Positions 6,208-11,019 of a stretch of 11,019 bases of DNA are shown here, in pieces. A program made the translations under genes and the position numbers. Position 1 is the stretch's first letter; every line of letters starts with the position of its first letter. Source of the stretch: Moraxellaceae bacterium (lineage in GTDB: Bacteria; Pseudomonadota; Gammaproteobacteria; Pseudomonadales; Moraxellaceae); the NCBI GenBank assembly GCA_003543245.1, contig DPJB01000030.1:1-11019 (forward strand). The letters run 5' to 3'. The notes under the pieces are model-generated. The model did not search any database, was not told the DNA's origin, and saw nothing but the letters and a program-made list of their open reading frames with translations.

Positions 6208-7551
6208 TCAGTGGTGCCGCTTTTGCACCGAGTCCATGTGCAGTGCGATCCAGGCAAATGCGCAGAGCAGTGTGAAGAGCATGGCGTTTGCAGGAATATA
6301 GTGATTGAAGTCTACGCTGGCATGGATCAGCAGGCTGATTATTCCCATCATGGCTGCAAATGCCATTCCGCGGAGTAGCTGATCATGGCGCATCCGTTGG
6401 GCACGGACGGCTGCCCACAGGCTGCCCAGCGCCACCAGGGCAAAAAGGGCAGCACCAATGACGCCGTACTCCCCGAGTATCTGCAGGTAGTCATTGTGGG
6501 CGAAATCGAAAAATGGGCCGACATCCGATGTGCGATATGCTGGAAACTGGCTGCCAAAGCTGCCGGCACCACTGCCGGTAAGCCAGTGGTCCCTGATCCA
6601 GAGCAAGGCATTTGCGTTTACATCGAGGCGTACCTCTTCTCCAAGGTGGGTCTGCCCGATCCGGCTTGCCAGCTTTTCCAGACCGAACCACGTGCTCACG
6701 ATGAAAAGATCGATAACTATCATGCTGGCAAACAGCACAATCAATGAGCGTGATGCTTTCCGGTAGATAACGATGCCTGCCAGGGCACTGATTCCCATGC
6801 TGGCAAAGAATGCAGCATTACCCATGCGCGAATAGGTCATTACAAGGGCAATCACCATGATGACCACAAAAAGCCGGACCCGTGCTTTTCCCTCCAGCAG
6901 CGCTCGTAAAAAGCGCCGGCTGTGCTCGCGCCAGCTGGTGTTATTCCGGGATGGCTTCTGGCTGGCGATCAGAAGCCCTATGCCAACCGCAAGGCACATT
7001 TCCAGATAGCCGGCCAAGTGGTTGCGGTTTACAAATGTCCCGGTTGTCGAGTCCTTGAGCGGGCTGATGATCTTGAGACCCAGCACATCAAAACCCGGTC
7101 CCCCCAGTGTGACCAGCACTGCGTAAACGGCTTGAATGACGCCACTCAGCACAATAATCTGTGCTGTCTTTTCCAGTCGGTCGCGGGAGTAAACCAGTTG
7201 GGCGGCGCAGAAGAAGGTAAGTGCATATGCCAGGCTTTTCTGCAGTGCCAGAACGGAGGATGTCGTGTTGATGGCAAGGCCCTGTATGCCGACAGACAGC
7301 AGTTGAACCAGTGTCCAGAGTGCAATGCCGGCGAGAAGGCCAAGGGGATACACCGACTTACGCAGGCTGGTGCTTAAACCAATGCGGCCATTGGCGATTT
7401 GCCAGCAAAGGCCTGCCGCGATCAGCGCCAGCCACAGCTGCAGGAACTGCATTGCCCATACCCTGTTACTACCCAGGGGAATCGGGGCCCAGACCAGCAA
7501 GGTGCAGAAGGCAATGAACAGACGGCGATCGGCTGGCAAAGCAGAGTCCAT
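6208..7551 (-). CDS. O-antigen ligase/polymerase family membrane protein (Wzy_C domain)
   Basis: This 447-residue protein is strongly hydrophobic throughout, with roughly 10-12 membrane segments, so it sits in the inner membrane. Marks of the Wzy_C family (PF04932) are GTFVNRNHLAGYLEM at 171-185, TYSRMG at 239-244, GSGAGSFGSQFPAYR at 326-340 and AHNDYLQILGEYGVIG at 351-366. His352 sits where ligases such as WaaL have a functionally important His. The family joins lipid-linked glycans to lipid A core, to protein, or to another chain; sequence alone does not say which. No glycosyltransferase or other polysaccharide gene is nearby. At 447 residues it is shorter than typical PglL protein glycosyltransferases. 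The start at 7551 has a strong GGGAGAGG ribosome site. It is an orphan relative to any visible surface-polysaccharide cluster. Confidence 0.87.
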   Translation of the reverse strand: MDSALPADRRLFIAFCTLLVWAPIPLGSNRVWAMQFLQLWLALIAAGLCWQIANGRIGLSTSLRKSVYPLGLLAGIALWTLVQLLSVGIQGLAINTTSSVLALQKSLAYALTFFCAAQLVYSRDRLEKTAQIIVLSGVIQAVYAVLVTLGGPGFDVLGLKIISPLKDSTTGTFVNRNHLAGYLEMCLAVGIGLLIASQKPSRNNTSWREHSRRFLRALLEGKARVRLFVVIMVIALVMTYSRMGNAAFFASMGISALAGIVIYRKASRSLIVLFASMIVIDLFIVSTWFGLEKLASRIGQTHLGEEVRLDVNANALLWIRDHWLTGSGAGSFGSQFPAYRTSDVGPFFDFAHNDYLQILGEYGVIGAALFALVALGSLWAAVRAQRMRHDQLLRGMAFAAMMGIISLLIHASVDFNHYIPANAMLFTLLCAFAWIALHMDSVQKRHH

Positions 7552-7577
7552 TCGTTGCCTCTCCCTCGAATCGAATG

Positions 7578-7603
7578 AAAAGGGCCAGATAACTGGCCCT
7601 TTT
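7578..7603 (-). terminator. Intrinsic terminator after the helical-repeat gene
   Basis: A perfect 11-base stem, AAAAGGGCCAG (7578-7588) and CTGGCCCTTTT (7593-7603), encloses the loop ATAA. On the minus strand it follows the stop of the repeat-protein gene by 23 bases, and the second arm ends in four T residues. The short T run makes it moderate in strength. It also lies immediately upstream of the ribosome site of the next minus-strand gene (start 7551), so some read-through may be needed for that gene. Confidence 0.8.
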
Positions 7604-7626
7604 GCTATATGCAGTGAACCAAAGCC

Positions 7627-8478
7627 TTAGTTAGGGCTGGCAGTGCTCTCTCCACCACCACCACCACCGCCAGCACTGGGGGCGCTGATCTGATTGGTTG
7701 AAGTATTGGTTGGGCCTCCAACCATCGTGCCAGACTTGCCATCTTTTGAAGCGCTGGCAAGGGTTACATTAGCCGCCTTGCTGGCGGATGTGATTGATTC
7801 TTCAGGTACGGCCTTTTCCCGTGCAACGTTGGCAATATCTTCTGCCTGGCGTGGTGCCACGGCAAATGCTGCTGTCAGCACATCCTTGGCGGGCGCCTTG
7901 GCATCAAGTGCTACCCGCACATAGTGTGTTGCCTTGTCTGGCTGGGAGGCGATGACGGCCCTCATGATGGACTGTGTTTGCGCCGGTGCAGAGATCAGAG
8001 CCTGCCTAAGGATGCTGTCGGCCTGGCGGGGGGAGGTGCGCATCGCCTGTGGCAGGAACTTTGAGCCATCCGCCCCATCCGCCAGCGCGCGCTGAACGAT
8101 TGGCACGGTGTAATAGCCAGGGGACTTGACGATAGCCGTCGGTACGATGACACCGGCCTTGTCAGGAGCTCCTTGCAGGGCGGCAGACACGACCTGTGGC
8201 GGGCTCAGGTTAAAGTGCTTGTCCAGTGCCACCGAGACTATGCTGGCTGCCTGATTGGGATTCGCCTGAAGTGCTGCTGTAATGGCGGCGTATGCCTGCT
8301 CCGGGGCTGCATCAAGGATTTGGCGCAGTGCTTCATCAGTCGAAACTTTTGCCTTTGCGGCATTGAGAAGCACGGTCTGGATAGGCAGATCCGCCTTAAG
8401 GTCACTGGCGATATCGGCTTGGGCGATGCTTACGGGAAGCAACAGGCCTACAGCAAGACCAATCAGAGTGCGACGCAT
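7627..8478 (-). CDS. Exported alpha-helical repeat protein with glycine-rich tail, function unknown
   Basis: This 283-residue protein has a signal peptide (MRRTLIGLAVGLLLPVSIAQA, cut before Asp22). Residues about 50-216 form some eleven degenerate repeats of 14-16 residues, each with the pattern AL-x-A-x-P-x-QA-x-x-I-V. Examples are LDAAPEQAYAAI, LQANPNQAASIV, LISAPAQTQSIM and FAVAPRQAEDIA. The pattern suggests a stacked helical (solenoid-like) domain. A Ser/Thr/Gly-rich tail follows, with seven consecutive Gly at 270-276. There are no cysteines, no catalytic motif and no lipobox. I do not recognise a named family. It is probably periplasmic or secreted. The ATG at 8478 has an AGGGAG ribosome site and a promoter with an exact TATAAT. 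A binding or scaffold role is only a guess. Confidence 0.8.
   Translation of the reverse strand: MRRTLIGLAVGLLLPVSIAQADIASDLKADLPIQTVLLNAAKAKVSTDEALRQILDAAPEQAYAAITAALQANPNQAASIVSVALDKHFNLSPPQVVSAALQGAPDKAGVIVPTAIVKSPGYYTVPIVQRALADGADGSKFLPQAMRTSPRQADSILRQALISAPAQTQSIMRAVIASQPDKATHYVRVALDAKAPAKDVLTAAFAVAPRQAEDIANVAREKAVPEESITSASKAANVTLASASKDGKSGTMVGGPTNTSTNQISAPSAGGGGGGGESTASPN
7651..7671 (-). repeat. In-frame glycine codon repeat (GGT x5)
   Basis: Read on the minus strand, 7671 to 7651 gives GGC, five GGT codons and GGA, encoding seven consecutive glycines near the C terminus of the helical-repeat protein. It is a trinucleotide microsatellite, so slippage would change the number of Gly residues without shifting the frame. 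Flexible Gly-rich tails are common in exported proteins. Confidence 0.85.
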
Positions 8479-8523
8479 GTGAAACTCCCTGAAACGTAGG
8501 CCGTTGAGCCCTAAATGTCGGTC

Positions 8524-8551
8524 ATTATAAGCGGGGGGGGCGTGAATACAA
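8524..8551 (-). promoter_or_regulatory. Predicted sigma-70 promoter of the helical-repeat gene
   Basis: On the minus strand there is an exact -10 box TATAAT (8529-8524). Sixteen bases upstream is a partial -35 box TTGTAT (8551-8546; three of six match TTGACA). The expected transcription start is near 8517, giving a leader of about 39 bases before the ATG at 8478. The spacer contains a run of eight C residues (plus-strand G8 at 8533-8540). The -10 match is strong and the -35 weak. Because the homopolymer lies between the boxes, gain or loss of one base would change the spacing. Confidence 0.6.
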
Positions 8552-8584
8552 TGCCGTTCCCATCACTAGTACGGCCAGCCTGCC

Positions 8585-8591
8585 GGGGGGG
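8585..8591 (+). repeat. Second G run (G7) in the divergent intergenic region
   Basis: Seven consecutive G residues lie 45 bases from the G8 run, between the promoter of the repeat-protein gene and yqhA. It falls in no coding sequence that I accept. Two long G runs within 60 bases is uncommon in the rest of this window. Confidence 0.75.
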
Positions 8592-8693
8592 TGTTAATTC
8601 TTGATGAGCGGGACAGAAGTACCTTCAGGGGCTGATTCATGGTGCCCCGGGCGCGGAACTTATAGAATCGTGCTCCCAAAGAAGGAGGAAGTC

Positions 8694-9236
8694 ATGGCCC
8701 CTGTCGTAAACCGTATTGAATCCTTTATTTTCTGGAGCCGTTGGCTGCAGTTGCCCATGTATCTGGGGTTGATCGTTGCCCTGGGTGTGTATGCATACAA
8801 GTTTCTCAAATCGCTGGCCACCATGGTCATGAGCCTTCCGACCCTTACCGAGAATGACATCCTCCTGCAGGTGCTGGGGCTTATAGATGTGGTCATGATT
8901 GCCAACCTGCTGGTCATGGTCATCATTGGTGGCTATGAGACCTTTGTCAGTCGCTTGCATCTGGATAATCACCCGGATCAGCCTGACTGGCTGGATCATA
9001 TTGATGCCGGTGTGCTCAAGGTGAAGCTGGGCGTGGCGCTGATCAGTATTTCCTCGATTCATCTGCTGCGCAGCTTCATCAATACGGGCAACCTTTCCGA
9101 GCACACCTTGCGCTGGGAAATCACCATTCATGTGGTGCTGGTATTGTCGGCGCTGGTGTTGATGCTGACCGACTGGATGCTGACCAAGAAAATGGCACAG
9201 GCACATCCGCCTGTGATTGCACGGCCGGATCACTGA
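8694..9236 (+). CDS. yqhA: YqhA family (UPF0114, TIGR00645) inner-membrane protein
   Basis: This 180-residue integral membrane protein has four likely membrane segments at about 19-39, 60-80, 112-130 and 142-162. The N terminus NRIESFIFWSRWLQLPMYLGL and the following VMIANLLVMVIIGGYETFVSRL are strongly typical of the UPF0114/TIGR00645 family, of which E. coli YqhA (164 residues) is a member. The molecular function is unknown. The ATG at 8694 is chosen over upstream starts because an AAGGAGGA ribosome site (8683-8689) precedes it and family homology begins there. A -10-like TAGAAT at 8663-8668 could be its promoter, but no good -35 is visible. It is transcribed divergently from the helical-repeat gene and converges on the patatin-like gene. 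Confidence 0.93.
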   Translation: MAPVVNRIESFIFWSRWLQLPMYLGLIVALGVYAYKFLKSLATMVMSLPTLTENDILLQVLGLIDVVMIANLLVMVIIGGYETFVSRLHLDNHPDQPDWLDHIDAGVLKVKLGVALISISSIHLLRSFINTGNLSEHTLRWEITIHVVLVLSALVLMLTDWMLTKKMAQAHPPVIARPDH

Positions 9237-9245
9237 CCCGGGCAG

Positions 9246-9277
9246 ACTGGTCTGGCGGAGGCTCCTGTCAGACCAGT
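9246..9277. terminator. Inverted repeat between converging yqhA and patatin genes, possible terminator
   Basis: The arms ACTGGTCTG (9246-9254) and CAGACCAGT (9269-9277) are perfectly complementary around a 14-base centre that can itself pair in part (GGAG/CTCC). It lies 10 bases after the yqhA stop and overlaps the last codons and stop of the minus-strand patatin gene. No T run follows on either side, so it is not a classic intrinsic terminator. It may still protect 3' ends or work with Rho. Confidence 0.5.
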
Positions 9278-10323
9278 TCCACCACGTTCTTCCATTGCTG
9301 GCGCTCAAGTTTTTGCGCCAGCTCCTCGGCCAGTCTCTCGGTTTCAGCCAGAACCTTGCGCCAGACAGCCGTGCGCTGGCCATCATCCATTTGCACAAAA
9401 TCATGCCGGTCCGGAATGCGGCCATTGGGCAGGCCGGCAATGAACTTCTGCGAGGGTGTGATCAGCAGAACATTGTCCATGCTGGCGGCGCGGGGTTTGC
9501 GCCACGGCAGCATCTTGTCGAACCAGCCAGGGATCAGACGCGGACTGAAGTGCAGGTAGAGCACGATGCCGTTGTCATAAGGCAGTGGCGTATCGAAGTG
9601 ATAGTCGATGATCCCGCCGTCAACACAGGTGCCCCCGCTGGTGCCTGCAATGTCGTGAACAGCCTCCATGAGCAGTGGAATGGAGGCAGTGGCCATTAGC
9701 GCCTGCTGCAGGTTTCCTGTGTTCAGTCGGACGTTTTCCTGGGGGAACATTGATTCCTGAAAAGGCAGCTTGCTAGCCGCTGGCGCAAACAGGATGCGTT
9801 CGAAAAAATGCTTCAGGTATTTGCGTCCGGCGGCATTGGCCAATGCGGATGCGCCCAGCTGAAATTTGCCGGGCTCGTTGTGGCGATCCAGCATGGCTGG
9901 CCGGCAGCGGTTGGCAATGGTATGCAATCGACGCTTTTCTGAGTTCACGATGGCGGCATGCTGCTCACCCAGAATGGCCTCCAGAATCCTGCTGCATTCA
10001 AGACTGATTTCGCGGGCATCTGGTTTGGCCGTGTAGGCCTGCTCGAAATAGGCGGATTCAAAACGGTCAAAGGCGGCCAGCGGATCCGGTTGGGCATAGC
10101 AGGCAAAGCGCCAGCTGCCTATGGATGTGCCCAGAAGGTCCACATCAACCTGGGTGTCAGCGGCCAGACGGGGGGCCAGAAAGCGGTCAAGCTGGTTCAG
10201 TACCAGCCACTTCGGGCCTCCGGATGCGCCAAGCATGGCCCGGATGTCGGCAAGTTGCAGGCCGTTTTCCTGCAGGTGGCGGAGTGCTTTCGGGCCGGCG
10301 GCGATATGGAGCGGAGATTTCAT
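9268..10323 (-). CDS. Patatin-like phospholipase family protein
   Basis: This 351-residue protein is predicted to be a serine lipid acyl hydrolase with a Ser-Asp dyad. The oxyanion-loop region is GASGGPKW (32-39) rather than the DGGGxRG of canonical patatins. The nucleophile is Ser67 in GTSIG (65-69), and the second dyad member is Asp235 in VDGGIIDYH (234-242). Ser67 follows a hydrophobic strand (VDVDLL), as expected for the nucleophile elbow. No signal peptide or membrane segment is visible, so it is probably cytoplasmic. The substrate (phospholipid, lysophospholipid or storage lipid) cannot be told. The ATG overlaps the stop of the reductase gene by four bases (ATGA), and an AGGAAAAG ribosome site precedes it, so the two are likely translated together. 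Confidence 0.88.
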   Translation of the reverse strand: MKSPLHIAAGPKALRHLQENGLQLADIRAMLGASGGPKWLVLNQLDRFLAPRLAADTQVDVDLLGTSIGSWRFACYAQPDPLAAFDRFESAYFEQAYTAKPDAREISLECSRILEAILGEQHAAIVNSEKRRLHTIANRCRPAMLDRHNEPGKFQLGASALANAAGRKYLKHFFERILFAPAASKLPFQESMFPQENVRLNTGNLQQALMATASIPLLMEAVHDIAGTSGGTCVDGGIIDYHFDTPLPYDNGIVLYLHFSPRLIPGWFDKMLPWRKPRAASMDNVLLITPSQKFIAGLPNGRIPDRHDFVQMDDGQRTAVWRKVLAETERLAEELAQKLERQQWKNVVELV

Positions 10324-10667
10324 CGACCAAGCTTTTCCTGCCAGACCCTGGTGTCAAAACCGCAGAGCAGATCGCTGCCGGTATCCAGAACGGGGCGCTT
10401 GATGAGCGAGGACTGCTCCTGCATCAGGCGTAGTGCCTTTTCGCGATTGATGCTGGTCTGGGTGTCGTCATCCAGTTTGCGCCAGGTGGTACCTCGGCGG
10501 TTGAGCAGGGTTTCCCAGCCCAGTGCCTGTTCCCAGCGTGCCAGTGTCCCGGCATCAATGCCGGATTTCTTGTAGTCGTGGAAACTGTAGGCAACACCAT
10601 TGCTGTCCAGCCAGGCGAAAGCCTTTTTCATGGTGTCGCAGTTCTTGATGCCGTAAATTGTGATCAT
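10320..10667 (-). CDS. YffB/Spx-type ArsC-family reductase
   Basis: This 115-residue protein has a thioredoxin-like fold of the ArsC/Spx/YffB family. The N-terminal signature MITIYGIKNCDTMKKAF carries a single active-site Cys10 where thioredoxins have CxxC. Later family marks are WETLLNRRGTTWRKL (about 51-65) and LIKRPVL (88-94), the conserved Arg-Pro segment. True ArsC proteins reduce arsenate, but the YffB branch has no proven arsenate role and is thought to be a glutathione-linked thiol reductase; no ars gene is nearby. The start at 10667 has an AGGAG ribosome site about six bases upstream. A position beside dapD is known for this family in Pseudomonas. It is translationally coupled to the patatin gene downstream. 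Confidence 0.92.
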   Translation of the reverse strand: MITIYGIKNCDTMKKAFAWLDSNGVAYSFHDYKKSGIDAGTLARWEQALGWETLLNRRGTTWRKLDDDTQTSINREKALRLMQEQSSLIKRPVLDTGSDLLCGFDTRVWQEKLGR

Positions 10668-10679
10668 TCTGACTCCTGT

Positions 10680-10706
10680 AAAAAAGGCAGCTTGCGCTGC
10701 CTTTTT
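10680..10706 (-). terminator. Intrinsic terminator after dapD
   Basis: The perfect stem GGCAGC (10686-10691) and GCTGCC (10696-10701) encloses the loop TTGC and is flanked by A6 (10680-10685) and T5 (10702-10706). Read on the minus strand it gives a GC hairpin followed by six T residues, 20 bases after the dapD stop. Its T run ends only two bases before the AGGAG ribosome site of the reductase gene. Confidence 0.88.
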
Positions 10707-10726
10707 ACTAACGTGCCTGACGGATG

Positions 10727-11019
10727 TCAGTCCACACGCAGCAGTTCGTTGATGCCGACCTTGGAGCGGGTCTGCGCATCCACCTTCTTTACGATGATGG
10801 CAGCATACAGCGAGTACTTGCCATCCTTGGAGGGCAAGCTTCCGGGAACCACCACTGAGCCGGCCGGCACGCGACCGTAATGGATTTCACCGGTTTCGCG
10901 ATCATATATGCGGGTGCTCTGGCCGATGTATACGCCCATGGAGAGCACGGCGCCTTCCTCGATGATCACCCCTTCCACCACTTCCGAGCGTGCGCCGATG
11001 AAGCAGTTGTCTTCGATGA
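10727..11019 (-). CDS. dapD: Tetrahydrodipicolinate N-succinyltransferase, C-terminal part
   Basis: The gene runs off the right edge; the last 96 codons and the stop are present. DapD transfers a succinyl group from succinyl-CoA to tetrahydrodipicolinate in the succinylase branch of lysine and diaminopimelate synthesis, in the cytoplasm. The visible part begins IEDNCFIGARSEVVEG and continues with VLSMGVYIGQSTRIYDR, VPAGSVVVPGSLPS and the closing VDAQTRSKVGINELLR. This is the left-handed beta-helix with hexapeptide turns plus the conserved C-terminal tail of the trimeric E. coli-type enzyme. A GTG at 10981 is an internal Val codon, not the start. The downstream terminator separates it from the reductase gene. 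Confidence 0.95.
   Translation of the reverse strand, partial: IEDNCFIGARSEVVEGVIIEEGAVLSMGVYIGQSTRIYDRETGEIHYGRVPAGSVVVPGSLPSKDGKYSLYAAIIVKKVDAQTRSKVGINELLRVD

Noticed and set aside
6024..6257. Extra 78 residues upstream of the SIMPL protein
   Set aside because: The composition is not protein-like and overlaps the end of the O-antigen-ligase-like gene. The signal peptide begins at the ATG at 6023, preceded by GGAGA.
8655..8689. A GGAACTT at 8655-8661 that matches the sigma-E -35 consensus upstream of yqhA
   Set aside because: No TCTGA/TCAAA-type -10 at the proper spacing; the only candidate would put the transcription start on the ribosome site. A sigma-70-like TAGAAT lies in the same stretch but also lacks a good -35.
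8637..9440. A 267-codon open frame on the minus strand across yqhA
   Set aside because: It is antisense to the well-supported yqhA and partly to the patatin gene region. The His/Gln-rich translation is typical of a shadow frame.
10320..10667. Arsenate resistance gene
   Set aside because: The protein is ArsC-like in fold but carries the YffB-type features, and no arsR, arsB or acr3 gene is nearby. I call it a YffB/Spx-type reductase instead.

Overview
The window looks like a chromosomal segment of a gammaproteobacterium of moderately high GC content (my estimate by eye, not computed). The gene order lepA-lepB-DUF4845-rnc-era-recO-pdxJ on the plus strand is, from general knowledge, the arrangement seen in Pseudomonas-like and marine gammaproteobacteria. 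A dapD gene next to a small ArsC-like reductase also fits that group. I cannot name the genus from sequence alone. There is no tRNA, rRNA, insertion sequence, CRISPR array or prophage gene.

Layout. (1) Positions 1-4385, plus strand, form a tightly packed housekeeping operon: the tail of lepA (EF4), lepB (signal peptidase I), a small membrane protein (DUF4845), rnc (RNase III), era (GTPase for 30S maturation), recO (recombination mediator) and pdxJ (vitamin B6 synthesis). DUF4845/rnc and rnc/era overlap, and the other gaps are 13-39 bases. A strong bidirectional terminator at 4400-4427 closes the operon. (2) Positions 4439-8478, minus strand, hold four accessory genes. Listed in transcription order they are a secreted alpha-helical repeat protein, an O-antigen ligase/polymerase-type membrane protein, a periplasmic SIMPL (DUF541) protein and a short-chain dehydrogenase. 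The first has a recognisable promoter and is followed by a terminator hairpin. (3) Positions 8479-8693 are a 215-base divergent intergenic region with two long G runs. (4) yqhA (UPF0114) lies on the plus strand at 8694-9236 and converges on a minus-strand group: dapD (partial, running off the right edge), a YffB/ArsC-like reductase and a patatin-like hydrolase. The reductase and hydrolase overlap by four bases.

Most of the window is ordinary core genome. The points that merit a second look are a perfect terminator-like hairpin inside the non-conserved 5' end of era, directly after rnc; an eight-base G/C run inside the promoter spacer of the helical-repeat gene, which could act as a slippage switch; the repeat protein itself, with its in-frame GGT codon repeat; the pilin-like N terminus of the DUF4845 protein; and two minus-strand genes that start directly behind terminators. 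I see no convincing multi-gene novel system.
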